Assembly: GCA_045113275.1 (NCBI GenBank)
Contig: JBGUIU010000058.1
Span: 83,189-147,188 of the forward strand
Length of the DNA stretch: 64,000 bases
Source of the DNA: UBA1181 sp045113275
GTDB lineage: Bacteria; Bacteroidota; Bacteroidia; Bacteroidales; Paludibacteraceae
Reading direction: 5' to 3'
The translations under genes and the position numbers were made by a program. The notes below the pieces were generated by a model. It had not been told where the DNA came from, did no database searches, and saw nothing but the letters and a program-made list of their open reading frames with translations. Below are positions 50,155 to 60,505 of the stretch, one piece after another (the stretch's first letter is position 1; every line of letters starts with the position of its first letter).

Positions 50155-53100
50155 TTAATATCCTTTAGAATACCAAACTCCATTAAAGTACATGAAGTCC
50201 TCATAAGCTTCAACTACTGAGGCACTTAGAGAATTTCCAGGTACTCCACCTCTATAATCATATAGATATGCTGAAAATCTACCTTCTGCATTACCACCTG
50301 CATAACCTCCACCAGATTGAGGTGCCCATTTACCTGCTACTGTTATTCTAACTCCATTTCGTGGGAATCTTCCAATACTTCCTTCACCTCTTATGCATGC
50401 TATACTGACTTCTGTAGTTGTATTAAAGAATACCTGAGATGTACCTTCTGGTATGGTAAGTATATCAGCATTATATATATTCGATGGAACTGCACCTCCA
50501 GAGTTACTTGCAGTCAAATACAATTGCCAGTTACTATCAGTTATCTCCAAGCAGTTGCTTTGATTACCAACGATAAGAGGAGCCATCGTACTCGTATAAG
50601 TAGGAGAAGGATCCGTTGTCTCCTTAGCTGTCGAGTTAGCAAAAGAAATCCTGAACGCCTTAATATTAGAACCGGCTTGAGCTTCATTTAGCACAAGGAA
50701 ATTGTAACTCATGTTATTCACAGGAAGCTTCATATAGATAAACAGAGTTGCGCCTGAACTTGTTCCGGTTTCACTTTTAGTTACCCTTATACAGTCAGTG
50801 GTAAAGCCATTTGAGGTTTCGGGAGTCTTCATTATCCACTGAACGTTAATTCCCGATATATTACCTGCAGTTGCTGCGTTAACCGCACGTATTCTAAGCA
50901 ATCCGTAGTCATGCGAGTTAGTTGAGGTTCCATTCATGGAGATTAATACCGTGAACCTGTTATAAGTTCCGGTCCAATAATCTATCTGACCCACCTTATA
51001 CCATCCGATTCCGCCTGATGATCCATTGCTGATATATCCGCACTTTATAGTCGAATTCTTCTCAGTATTAAAAATCGGCGAGTAACTGGATTGTGTGATA
51101 TGCCCTTCTGAATCATATCTTATGATCGGGATTCTCTGATATGAACCCAAATCACTTGTCTGAGCTGTCACGCTGTTGGAGTGATTGATCGTACCATCAG
51201 TCTTGGTCAATCCAGTACCTGCAGTTATCTTAGAATTAATGTAAGTCCATAACAGACTTAGCTTACGTTTGTACCAAACATTAACACGGTCAGTTGTGGA
51301 GAATCCGTCAGGTCCGCTATATGATGTTATGAACTCCGTACCATCATCCAAGCTTGTAGCTGAACCCGAATTTGCAAGTCCAGTCATTGACTTGGCTACA
51401 TTCGCTACAGAAGTTTTCTTCAATTTACTATCATCCGACGAATCGGAGAATACCAGATGGTCATTTGATCCGTCAATAGAAGTAGAACTTGTTATAGCTC
51501 CATCATTAGTTATATCTCCGTGGCTATGAACTAATGCCGCATACACGCTGTCAGCCTTACCCTTTATGTACGTCCATAAGGCGGATGCCTTTCTGTATCC
51601 TGCAAATACACCATTAGTAGTTGAAGGACTAGTAGAGCAAAATGGAATACGATAGTCATCAGAAAGTGCGGCTGTCAGTTCTGTAGTTCTTGGCTTAGTG
51701 ATAAGATTGTATTCGGCATTTTTTGCAGTAGTAGCTCCAGTACCACCTTTACTGATAGGTATAGGCGAATCCTGAAGAGTTCCATCACCTAATACGAATT
51801 GCGTGTCATCTCCGCCGAAACTCGCCCATATTGGGTATCTAGATGCCTGCTTGATGTACTCAATTTCTGCGCCACCGTCATAGTAGTGCTCGAATGTACT
51901 GTCAACCCTTATCTTCGTAAATGGCTCGTCAGCAAGTTCGTAAGCTCGCCCGAAAAATATAATGGAAGTAGCTGCATAACTTCCGTCATTACCTATAGCA
52001 TTAATACATAGCAACCATCTTCCATCCTTCTTAATAACGCAAGGCTTAACCACGTCATTCTGAACAATGTCAGTGTACAATTTCACGTGTGAACTTGAAT
52101 ATGAAGCCGTAGCAGTTATTCTTCCAACAAGGTTATTATAATAACTAGCACCATCCCTTTGCAAAAATATAAGTCCTTGTATTCCGTATTGCTTATTCGT
52201 AACTGTACCATCATACACCCCAGTCACATCTGCAAGAACAATCAAATAAGGATAATTTCCTCCATTTATTTTAATTATTCGGAATCCTGACTTTCCGCCG
52301 TTAAGAGATACGGCTGTCTTGCATGTATCCGCTATGTTCTTCAGATCTCCGTTACCTGCAACCATCTGATCCGTAGTTCCTCCAGAGGTGATAAACTTAG
52401 CGGCGGTCACGCTGTCAGGGAATGTGACTTTCTCAGCGTTATTTGTGTAACTTATATCAAATGGATATCCGTTCTGTGAATACTTTGATGGACTTTCCCA
52501 TTGTGTAGCAGCTATCATCCTTATACCTGATACGGAATAGTCATATGATGCAACATCAGCCTTCGGTCTCAGTGTGAGAATAATTTTTTCCATATACCTT
52601 CCGTTGGCTATTGTATTATCGCCGAATGTCGTAGCACAAGGAATTGAATTCCATGCCGTATTGCCTGCTACCTCGAATGTTCCCTTATCAGTTGAAGTTC
52701 CATCGAATTTAACTATGACTACATTGCAATACATCGTTCCTGCTACATTGAGCAGAAGCCTTCGGCAGTTATTGTATATCTTAACACTTGACCCGTCATG
52801 ACATCTGAGTGTTATTCTTATCTGTTCAGCCGTTCCCGATGTAATTTTAAGACCACCCATCGTTATTCCAGTCACCTCAGTCCATGTAACACCTCTGTCT
52901 GTGCTCTTCTCGTATATATAGCATTCAGCAGGAAGACCTTTTAATCTGTCGTGTCCAAATCCACACATTTGATCTAACGGAGTTATACCTTGCGTAGTAT
53001 ATTGCTCAGTACCCCAAGTAACATATCTGTCACTTACATTGCACGCTGTAGGCACACCTGCGTTCATATATATTGGTCTGGTGGAAGAACCAGCCGTACC

Positions 53101-55800
53101 GAGTTTACTCTTGATGTAGTTCCAGAATTTTACGGCCTGACGTCTATAAGGTACGTTCACATAGTTAGTCGTACTGAATCCATCATTAGCAGCGTATGAA
53201 GTAACTATCTCAGTTCCATCAGTCACATCCGAACTTCCATTACCAAGTCCAGTAACTAGATTCTTTATTAAGGTATCCTTGTTAGTTCCCTTAGTAGATG
53301 GCATGTTAATTGTAGATCCATCAGCTAATAATACTTGCTGTGAAGTACCTCCACTTACTGTATTATAATATCTATCATCAGCCTTGCCTTGGATATAGTT
53401 CCATAAGTACGATAAACTCCTACGTAAGAAACTAGTAGTATTAGTAGTTCCACTAGCCTGCATGATTATCGTGTCATTATCTGTAGGATTATTCGTATCC
53501 GTTGTTATTGTCGTCGAGTCCTGCTTACCTTGCAAGGCAGTGTACACTGTTCCGCCTGTGACAGCTCCAGTTTCTCCACTTGAAATTGCTCCGCTGTCGT
53601 ACATTAAGTTAAGTTTGCCATATATATCACCTCCTCTTGTACCTATTGCACGAACTGATGCGTTAGCTCTAGCTGTATCTCTGAATGACAAAAGTTCTAC
53701 TTCAGACAACCAATAGTCACCACTTGCATATGTGAATGTAATACGTACTCCTCTAATATATATATAGTTTCCGCTAACTCCAGTAGCTTCCTTTATTGAA
53801 GAATTGAATAAGGTACAACAAAAAGGAATTTTAACTTCCGTAAAAGTACCTACTTCATACCAGTTATTATTAGTCCATTTTACTTCAATAGTGAATGATA
53901 CAGTCCGAACATAATCTCTGTGCGCATGCAATCGGAGGAGTAACACATCAGTTGCATCAATATTATCATTGTATGTTATCTCAACTACTGTAGGGTTCTG
54001 TTCCGTGACAGTAGAAGCGGCAGGAGAATTCCATCCAGACATAGATCCGTCAAACAGACTTACGTTAGGGACATTCTCAGTATTAATAGTCCAACCTGAT
54101 TTTCTGTCAATATTATCAAAATGATTACTCAATGATGTATGGACATAGAATCTTCTTAACCTTACACTAGTATGCATTGTATTGTCATAACACTGTGTAT
54201 AGTCTCCTGTAAGATACGAAGGAGTAGAACCGCCAAATCTTATTGGCATGTATCTTGAATCTCCTAATGCGTCTGTTATGACACTTTTCGGCGTAATAAT
54301 TACAGCATCTTCAGGAACAGAATCAAGATTAACAAGCGATGATTCTGTTATATTTCCTTCATTTACTGTAAAAACAAGTGTTGTATAATAGTCAGCTGCA
54401 GCATTATTAACTATGTAAAGTGTCTTATCCTTAAACAGAATTGATATATCCGATACTGCTATAGCATTACCAATATGTGTTATTGCACCACCGGATGCAT
54501 AGTTGGTCGTATTCACGGATGAAAAATAAATAATATGTGTTTGACCGACATAGCTCCATCCTCTCATGTGAAGTTCAAATTCATGACTTCCGTTGTATTT
54601 TATCTTCAACACCCTGTCTGTATTCGAACTTGCTGATCCTCCTCTAATCTGAAACACCTTTCTCGGAAGTTTATTACCCAGTGCCGTCTTAATACCTCCA
54701 GATGTCACCGCCTTGATTGAATTAGAAGTAGGAGTAGAATCCATCGTCTCCCATGAAGGGGCATTGCCGCTGCCGTTGCTCTTCAGATACTGACCGGCTG
54801 TACTTCCGTCACTTGAAAGCTGTCCTATATTAAAAGGCTTCAGCCTGGCCTTTATCAGATATTTATGAACACCAACAGTTGTAGGAAGGACATTACCAGA
54901 CGGAATGGATGTCTGTGAAGTTTCGGAAGGCTCGAACGAACTTCTCGAATTCGCGATATCGAACTTTAGAAAATGATGGTCCTCATCCGGATTGGCGGAA
55001 GCCACACTCATATCCGTCAACGGAACCAACTGAAATGTGCTCCATCTGCTCGGAATCTTCCCGAGCAGATGCCCCGTCCTCTTGCCTATGACATTGCTGC
55101 TGCTGACCTCATACTCAAAATAAATATAAATGGAATCAACAAGACTATCGAAGACATAACTATCATTGGCATGATACTCTGACTCGTCATGTATCATGAT
55201 ATCGACATAATCCTTCTTATTATAACATCCGCCAACAAACACCTCCATGATAGCAGACCTGTCCCTATATATGCCATCCACCATCGTCGACATGCACACC
55301 CTAAATGGAAACACTCTCGCCGTAACATTCGACGAACCAGTACACAGCTCCCATTCAATGTCGGCAAGATTCATGTAAGAGCCAGGTTCAAGCGTACCTC
55401 CGGTACCGAGATTGTACGCAAACGGTGTTGTTATCCTCGACGGGTTGTTCACAACCCAGTTCGTTCCATCATACGTCAGAGTGACAATAGCCCCAGCAAG
55501 CCACAGCTGATCAACATTGTACTGCGAAGAAAGACTGAGAGACGAATTAAAATCAAGATTCGTGTTCAACAAGATTGATTTGGCTCCAGTCCCGTTGACA
55601 TTCAACTCCGGATTGAACGCCGTGTTCCTGTATGTGAACTTGACATGAATGGTGGCCCCAGTCTTCAGAACAAAATTGGGAAAAGATACAACCTTCTCAA
55701 CCACATCCTCCAATGTGTCACAGACAGCATATGCACATGAACCTATGTTCTGCACATCACCACCGTTAATCTGAATCTGACTTACATATCCGTTAGGCAT
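50155..55800 (-). CDS. Giant tail/receptor fibre, 1881 aa
   Basis: The N-terminal domain (residues 6-118) is a duplicate of that in the 523-aa protein: AYAVC, GATIHVKFT, LNVNG and TYDGTNWV. The middle and C-terminal parts have several similar units ending in WNYIKSKL or LWTYINSKI (about residues 780-815, 855-905, 1370-1415 and 1475-1525). ISKGGTGATTA occurs near 1340, a hallmark of phage fibres. It has its own promoter behind a terminator and is followed by the glycosyltransferase. Such length and repeats point to a receptor-binding fibre. Confidence 0.88.
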   Translation of the reverse strand: MPNGYVSQIQINGGDVQNIGSCAYAVCDTLEDVVEKVVSFPNFVLKTGATIHVKFTYRNTAFNPELNVNGTGAKSILLNTNLDFNSSLSLSSQYNVDQLWLAGAIVTLTYDGTNWVVNNPSRITTPFAYNLGTGGTLEPGSYMNLADIEWELCTGSSNVTARVFPFRVCMSTMVDGIYRDRSAIMEVFVGGCYNKKDYVDIMIHDESEYHANDSYVFDSLVDSIYIYFEYEVSSSNVIGKRTGHLLGKIPSRWSTFQLVPLTDMSVASANPDEDHHFLKFDIANSRSSFEPSETSQTSIPSGNVLPTTVGVHKYLIKARLKPFNIGQLSSDGSTAGQYLKSNGSGNAPSWETMDSTPTSNSIKAVTSGGIKTALGNKLPRKVFQIRGGSASSNTDRVLKIKYNGSHEFELHMRGWSYVGQTHIIYFSSVNTTNYASGGAITHIGNAIAVSDISILFKDKTLYIVNNAAADYYTTLVFTVNEGNITESSLVNLDSVPEDAVIITPKSVITDALGDSRYMPIRFGGSTPSYLTGDYTQCYDNTMHTSVRLRRFYVHTSLSNHFDNIDRKSGWTINTENVPNVSLFDGSMSGWNSPAASTVTEQNPTVVEITYNDNIDATDVLLLRLHAHRDYVRTVSFTIEVKWTNNNWYEVGTFTEVKIPFCCTLFNSSIKEATGVSGNYIYIRGVRITFTYASGDYWLSEVELLSFRDTARANASVRAIGTRGGDIYGKLNLMYDSGAISSGETGAVTGGTVYTALQGKQDSTTITTDTNNPTDNDTIIMQASGTTNTTSFLRRSLSYLWNYIQGKADDRYYNTVSGGTSQQVLLADGSTINMPSTKGTNKDTLIKNLVTGLGNGSSDVTDGTEIVTSYAANDGFSTTNYVNVPYRRQAVKFWNYIKSKLGTAGSSTRPIYMNAGVPTACNVSDRYVTWGTEQYTTQGITPLDQMCGFGHDRLKGLPAECYIYEKSTDRGVTWTEVTGITMGGLKITSGTAEQIRITLRCHDGSSVKIYNNCRRLLLNVAGTMYCNVVIVKFDGTSTDKGTFEVAGNTAWNSIPCATTFGDNTIANGRYMEKIILTLRPKADVASYDYSVSGIRMIAATQWESPSKYSQNGYPFDISYTNNAEKVTFPDSVTAAKFITSGGTTDQMVAGNGDLKNIADTCKTAVSLNGGKSGFRIIKINGGNYPYLIVLADVTGVYDGTVTNKQYGIQGLIFLQRDGASYYNNLVGRITATASYSSSHVKLYTDIVQNDVVKPCVIKKDGRWLLCINAIGNDGSYAATSIIFFGRAYELADEPFTKIRVDSTFEHYYDGGAEIEYIKQASRYPIWASFGGDDTQFVLGDGTLQDSPIPISKGGTGATTAKNAEYNLITKPRTTELTAALSDDYRIPFCSTSPSTTNGVFAGYRKASALWTYIKGKADSVYAALVHSHGDITNDGAITSSTSIDGSNDHLVFSDSSDDSKLKKTSVANVAKSMTGLANSGSATSLDDGTEFITSYSGPDGFSTTDRVNVWYKRKLSLLWTYINSKITAGTGLTKTDGTINHSNSVTAQTSDLGSYQRIPIIRYDSEGHITQSSYSPIFNTEKNSTIKCGYISNGSSGGIGWYKVGQIDYWTGTYNRFTVLISMNGTSTNSHDYGLLRIRAVNAATAGNISGINVQWIMKTPETSNGFTTDCIRVTKSETGTSSGATLFIYMKLPVNNMSYNFLVLNEAQAGSNIKAFRISFANSTAKETTDPSPTYTSTMAPLIVGNQSNCLEITDSNWQLYLTASNSGGAVPSNIYNADILTIPEGTSQVFFNTTTEVSIACIRGEGSIGRFPRNGVRITVAGKWAPQSGGGYAGGNAEGRFSAYLYDYRGGVPGNSLSASVVEAYEDFMYFNGVWYSKGY

Positions 55801-55870
55801 AAGAAAATCTATTTTTTAACGAAATATTTAACTGATGGCGCACATGAAACAATATTCTGTACGTCCGTTA

Positions 55871-55902
55871 CAAATATACAAAAATCAATGTCAAATAACA
55901 AA
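55871..55902 (-). promoter_or_regulatory. Promoter for the giant fibre gene
   Basis: On the minus strand TTTG (55902-55899), at the end of the terminator T-run, is followed after 20 nt by TATATTTG (55878-55871). The leader is about 65 nt. Confidence 0.75.
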
Positions 55903-55904
55903 AA

Positions 55905-55933
55905 ACCGTCCGTGATTTTTTTCGACGGACGGT
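55905..55933 (-). terminator. Intrinsic terminator after the 523-aa fibre gene
   Basis: ACCGTCCGT pairs with ACGGACGGT (9 bp) around an 11-nt loop and is followed by TTTTTTG on the minus strand. Confidence 0.88.
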
Positions 55934-55954
55934 CTAAGCACTCAATCATGCAAC

Positions 55955-57526
55955 CTACTCGCTCAACGGAGCAAGAACCGACACCTGCGTGGACGTAGGA
56001 AGCGTACCAACGTTCGTGACAGACTTCACCGTGACACTTGTCGCCGTGACTTCCGTAGGAGTGCCACCGCTGAACGAATCGATGTGATGCGCCTTGATTG
56101 CCGTTCCGAGCGTCGGAGCAGAACCTATCGTTATCGTGAGAATCGCGTCGTTGACAGAAGCAGTGGTCATAGAACCAACGCTCGTGACGTTAGGTATCGT
56201 CTTCTCCGTCCTCGAACATGACGCAGCCGTGCCGTTGGTGACGGATACGGAAGACACAGTCTTATCCTCCGTCGTCGGAAGAGTACCGGCACTTGTCATG
56301 CTGCCAACCGACACAGTCTGCGTGTATGTGGCTATGAAGTCTGACAATGTGACCCCTCCGTCCTTTATCTTATTGCCGCCTGTGCCGTCGAACACAGCTA
56401 TCCTGTCAGTTACGGACGATGAAGGACCTGTGACCGCACCGACTATGTTGGTCTGTATGAAGTCCCATTTGGAATTGGTACTGCTGTAATTGGATGACGT
56501 GGCTGCAGCCGTGCCGTCCGTCTTACATATCAGCATGTCCCCGGCCTCCACACTGATGCCGTTGATCTTGCCTGCCGTGCTGACAACATACACATCGCCT
56601 GCATTTGCGGCAGGAGTAAGCGCGCCATAAGCGCCAGTGCTGCCGCCGGCAATGGTTCCCTTGTACATCATCGCATTGTACGACGCCAGTATGCTGTCTA
56701 TCTCGTTCTTGACATACGCCGTCGTGGCAACCTTCGTCGAGTTGTCACCCGAATTCTGAGTCGGGAACGTGTTTGACCCAGTAAACGCATTATCACCACT
56801 CAAAGTAGGCACCGACGCGCCTTTCGTATAGGTTATAGCCCCGTTCGTCGCCGACATGGACGTCACAACGTTTCCGCTGCCTGACTCCGTAACCGTAGTG
56901 ACCGTATCCGTAAACTTCGCATTGGACGGAACATCAGACTCGACAGTGTGCGAATTGACCGTTGCCGCATTAACACCCGTAATGCCGCTGCCGCTTCCAG
57001 TGAACGACGTGGCGCTCACATTGCCCGTGCTCGGATTGACTGTTACACCTGTAGCAAACTTGGACGAATCCGTCACCTCGGACCCGTTGGTTGACTTCGT
57101 GAGAAGAACCGGTATGCTCGCATTCTCCGTCGTAGGAGACTGCTTAACCCTGTAGTCAGTATTCTCGTTCGGCTGGTTGTACTTGTAGTCCCCCATGACC
57201 CAGTTCGTTCCATCATACGTGAACGTGACGACGCTTCCGGCATACCACGACTTAGTCTCCGTAGTTCCCGGTTTCGTCGTTCCGTACGCCATGATGCTCT
57301 TCGGTCCGACGCTGTTGACGTTCAATGTAGGCGTCGCAGCCGTGTTCGAGTTGGTGAACTTTACGTGTATGGTCGCCCCCTGTATGAGGGAGAAACCAGT
57401 CATCTCCACCGTCTTCTCAGCCGTTCCGGCAGCGGTGGTGCACACAGCGTACGCAGTGGACGCTATGTTATGAGTGCTTTCGCCGATTGCAACCTTAGCA
57501 ATCAAACCTGTTGTAATTGAAGCCAT
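55955..57526 (-). CDS. Fibre protein, 523 aa
   Basis: Shares its first 110 residues with the 1881-aa fibre (see that entry). The rest is a Thr/Ser/Val/Gly-rich beta structure with FTGSGSGITGVNAATVNS and AFTGSNTFPTQNSGDN, ordinary phage fibre repeats, and a C-terminal region of alternating Thr-Val strands. It is relatively GC-rich, like its upstream neighbours. Confidence 0.82.
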   Translation of the reverse strand: MASITTGLIAKVAIGESTHNIASTAYAVCTTAAGTAEKTVEMTGFSLIQGATIHVKFTNSNTAATPTLNVNSVGPKSIMAYGTTKPGTTETKSWYAGSVVTFTYDGTNWVMGDYKYNQPNENTDYRVKQSPTTENASIPVLLTKSTNGSEVTDSSKFATGVTVNPSTGNVSATSFTGSGSGITGVNAATVNSHTVESDVPSNAKFTDTVTTVTESGSGNVVTSMSATNGAITYTKGASVPTLSGDNAFTGSNTFPTQNSGDNSTKVATTAYVKNEIDSILASYNAMMYKGTIAGGSTGAYGALTPAANAGDVYVVSTAGKINGISVEAGDMLICKTDGTAAATSSNYSSTNSKWDFIQTNIVGAVTGPSSSVTDRIAVFDGTGGNKIKDGGVTLSDFIATYTQTVSVGSMTSAGTLPTTEDKTVSSVSVTNGTAASCSRTEKTIPNVTSVGSMTTASVNDAILTITIGSAPTLGTAIKAHHIDSFSGGTPTEVTATSVTVKSVTNVGTLPTSTQVSVLAPLSE

Positions 57527-57538
57527 ATATATCCTTTT

Positions 57539-58318
57539 TTAAATTTCATTTATGTTAGTCACCACGCTCACCTCCTCGGTCGTGACCGGAGTTCCGAACG
57601 TTATACTGAGGCACATGCCGCCGACGCTCGCATCGTTGTGCCTTCCCTCATCCGTGACCGTCCGTATCGTCTCCGTCTCGGCCTCGTACCTTGTATCGCT
57701 GTCCGGAACGGTTATCGTCTGCGTGTCCACTCCGACAACCTGACCTGACTCATTTGTCCTTACGCCACCTACAGCGGTGAACGTGTTCGTCCTCATTATT
57801 GACGAATTGTCATTCCTGACCACGTTCAGCAGACCGTCCACGGCGTTCCTGATGCCGTCTATGACAGTGTCCTGGCTGCTGTCCTTACCCTTCAGTGCGT
57901 CAAGCAGAGCCTGAAGACTGGTCATGGCGTTCTCATACAGGACGGACACGTTGCCGTTATCGCCGACCTCGAACGTGCCGGCCTCGTTCCTGATGCCCGT
58001 CTCCGTATCCTCCCACTTGGTCTCGGACGGCTCGGAATGAACAACGCCGCCTATATACAGGCTGCTGCCGTCGCTCGTCACCTCAACCCCGTCCTTTCCT
58101 ATGATATTAAACCCGTTGGCCGGATCACCATTCAACGTGGCGCATACATCAGCCCCGTTTGAATCAAGGACAAGACGGTAGTTGAGCCCGAGGTTCCTCC
58201 TCACTCTGGCCCTGTCACCTTCGGAGGAGTACTCGGACAGATAGTTGCCGACCCTCAGGTATCCGGCACCGGGGCCAGCGCAACCTTTCCTGTCATATGT
58301 ATCTGTACCGCACGGCAT
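57539..58318 (-). CDS. Fibre-base-like protein with anchor motif, 259 aa
   Basis: Residues 18-45 read GAGYLRVGNYLSEYSSEGD then RARVRRNLGL, the same anchor as in the 533-aa protein, preceded by a Cys-Gly segment (KGCAGPG). The rest is beta-rich with a short helical region (LQALLDALKGKDSSQD). Probably a head fibre or fibre base, transcribed with its neighbours. Confidence 0.75.
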   Translation of the reverse strand: MPCGTDTYDRKGCAGPGAGYLRVGNYLSEYSSEGDRARVRRNLGLNYRLVLDSNGADVCATLNGDPANGFNIIGKDGVEVTSDGSSLYIGGVVHSEPSETKWEDTETGIRNEAGTFEVGDNGNVSVLYENAMTSLQALLDALKGKDSSQDTVIDGIRNAVDGLLNVVRNDNSSIMRTNTFTAVGGVRTNESGQVVGVDTQTITVPDSDTRYEAETETIRTVTDEGRHNDASVGGMCLSITFGTPVTTEEVSVVTNINEI

Positions 58319-58322
58319 AACA

Positions 58323-59924
58323 TCACAGCATATAAAGTCTGTAAAAATCCTGATCGGACGTTCCGAAGTCTATCAGGGCATTCACACCGCATCCCGGATA
58401 CAGGATGAACCTGCTGTCTGGCACTGTCACACCTGACGTACTGAACGACGCACAGCCCAGCGGAACAGCCACCTGTACACCTGTCTGCCCGTGACCGTCA
58501 CCGAAACGCTGGTATGCAGCAAGCGCATTTCCCGGATCGGATATCACCATGATATCGGAAGACGACCTGTTGACTATCCTGATATTGTGAGATCCTCGTA
58601 AAGAAACACCGGACGGAACAATGAAACGTATTCCGCTGATTATGACTCTGCCTGCGAAGTCATACGATGAATCCTCCAGTTCGCATTCCTCAAGTCCTGA
58701 TGCTGAGTCAATATAAACAACATCCGGAAGAACGCCTGTGCCTGTCAGATTGACATCAATGACATTGGACATCTTGTAACTGATCTGTCCGTCAACGCCA
58801 CCGTCCATCGCAGGCATCCTCTGGTACCTTGCCCCTGCATCCTCATCATAGTAGTTCTGAACAAGATGCCCGTCAGCTCTCTCGCAGTACAGCACATGTG
58901 AGGTGGAACCTGAACCGAACACGTAGCTTCCGCCCTTGAATGCGAAACCTGAAACGCCTCCAGTCGCATTGCCGTAGAAACTGTCCATCATACTCTCGAT
59001 GCCAGACAGCAGATCACTCCTGATGCCCAATGTCAGCGAACCTCCGCCTGCAGAACCAGACCTTGTACCTGCTGAACCGCTGACCTTCTCAAGACCGTTC
59101 ACCAGATTGAGAGGAATCCTGCTGGGATCGAACCCTATGACATAGTTGCCGCCTGACACACCAAGCGTCAACGGACCGTCACCGTCAGCAAGGGACAGAC
59201 CCCTCGACGATATGCTGAATACCAGTGTTCCCTCTGTAGTACCCTGCGCCGCAGACACCGACGTACCGCCAGTGCCTACAAGACTGACAGCATTGTAGCT
59301 TCCCAGATCATATCCGTTGAACGTAGGAAGACCTGAACCAACCCCGTCAGCAGAGATAGTAATCACACCGACAGAATCCCCTCCGGGACCTGTCTCCGTT
59401 CCGCCTGTCACAACGACTGAACCGGAACCCCTGATGATGACACCTGTCTCCGATGAACCGTCAAACCTTGCAACCTCGCCAGAATATCCGCCTCCTGGAG
59501 CCGTGCCAGCACCGAACCATACGAAATGAGGAACCTTCTCCACACCCAGTACGTCAGCCGAAGTGCCCAATCCCGACAAAGTATCGTCATGCGCTATGGA
59601 CAGCGACGGAGTGTAAACCTTATAATGAAGGTCCGTCTCGCCGTCCCTGACCGTCCTGATGCTCGAAAGGATTCCGCCTGACGGATTGCTCTGAACCACA
59701 GTCCTGGTATTCTCTATCGCACTGACCAGCGCCGCATTGTCTATCGGCATGCCCTTCAGATTGATGAACGACGGCGAAAGCTCAGCAAGGCGTATGCCCA
59801 GACTCTCCCTCGCCAGCGCCTTATCCGTCTCGGTGGCGAACTCGCCGAGATAATTGCCCTTCTTCAAATAGCCGGCCCCGCATCCGCATCCGGAGCCGTG
59901 CTGATCATGTATCATATCCTTCAT
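58323..59924 (-). CDS. Head-fibre-like protein with GCGCG and anchor motif, 533 aa
   Basis: Residues 11-17 are SGCGCGA, followed by GYLKKGNYLGEFATETDKAL and ARESLGI. The remainder is Gly/Ser-rich with beta strands and a C-terminal domain with GLEECELEDSSYDFAG, FIVPSGVSLRG and LYPGCGVNALIDFG. In crAss-like phages proteins with this N-terminus next to the portal are head fibres; here that is inferred from order and motif. Confidence 0.78.
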   Translation of the reverse strand: MKDMIHDQHGSGCGCGAGYLKKGNYLGEFATETDKALARESLGIRLAELSPSFINLKGMPIDNAALVSAIENTRTVVQSNPSGGILSSIRTVRDGETDLHYKVYTPSLSIAHDDTLSGLGTSADVLGVEKVPHFVWFGAGTAPGGGYSGEVARFDGSSETGVIIRGSGSVVVTGGTETGPGGDSVGVITISADGVGSGLPTFNGYDLGSYNAVSLVGTGGTSVSAAQGTTEGTLVFSISSRGLSLADGDGPLTLGVSGGNYVIGFDPSRIPLNLVNGLEKVSGSAGTRSGSAGGGSLTLGIRSDLLSGIESMMDSFYGNATGGVSGFAFKGGSYVFGSGSTSHVLYCERADGHLVQNYYDEDAGARYQRMPAMDGGVDGQISYKMSNVIDVNLTGTGVLPDVVYIDSASGLEECELEDSSYDFAGRVIISGIRFIVPSGVSLRGSHNIRIVNRSSSDIMVISDPGNALAAYQRFGDGHGQTGVQVAVPLGCASFSTSGVTVPDSRFILYPGCGVNALIDFGTSDQDFYRLYML

Positions 59925-59947
59925 GTCTAATTTATTTTATTTGTTTG

Positions 59948-60505
59948 TTATCGTTTCCCATGGTCTGAACCGCCGCATCCGCAGCCGCCGGCCCTCTCAT
60001 GAACGTCCATGCGACCGCAGTCACCTACATCATACCCCGGCACATTCGCCTCGACATCGACCCTCAGATACTTGCGGTACATCTCCTCCATCCTGCTCAT
60101 CGGGACGTACTTGCCTCTGACCATCTCGCCTAGAACCTCCTTGTACGCCCTGACAGACTCCTCTATCAGATCCACATCCCTGATCTTCTCCTCCGGACAG
60201 CAGCACCCGTGCCTCCTGTCATGCCTTTCAGCATGTCCGCCAGACGTGCTTGCACCGACACCGGTGGCAACCCTGTATCCGCCGAATGGATCCCACTCGC
60301 CTCCTCTGCATCCGGGACCCCCGTTCCAGCGTCCGCCCCTGCCTCCGTGATGAGGATGGACGGGCGGCCTCTCGACCGACACATACACATTACCTCCGAA
60401 CTCGACCAGACCGCGGACTCCCCCGCGGCCACGGCCTTTTCTTTTATCATGAACGCCCTGATCCACAGCCGCACCCCTCCTTTCTTCTGAATGATACGTC
60501 CGCAC
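59948..60505 (-). CDS. Cys/Gly/Arg-rich protein, 185 aa
   Basis: A basic Gly/Arg-rich N-terminus (KGRGRGGVRG, HHGGRGGRWNGG) leads to RHGCCCPEEK. A helical middle (IEESVRAYKEVLGEMVRG) and a Cys-Gly end (GGCGCGGSDHGKR) follow. Reading starts at GTG 60505, inside the 272-aa gene, and this start is uncertain. No domain recognised. The Cys-Gly tip is shared with its neighbours. Confidence 0.6.
   Translation of the reverse strand: MRTYHSEERRGAAVDQGVHDKRKGRGRGGVRGLVEFGGNVYVSVERPPVHPHHGGRGGRWNGGPGCRGGEWDPFGGYRVATGVGASTSGGHAERHDRRHGCCCPEEKIRDVDLIEESVRAYKEVLGEMVRGKYVPMSRMEEMYRKYLRVDVEANVPGYDVGDCGRMDVHERAGGCGCGGSDHGKR

Noticed and set aside
50154..50213. N-terminal extension of the glycosyltransferase
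   Set aside because: It overlaps the end of the fibre gene, and the family pattern begins at the ATG at 50153.
50155..55800. Diversity-generating retroelement target in the fibre
   Set aside because: No reverse transcriptase and no template repeat were found in the window; the internal repeats are ordinary domain duplications.
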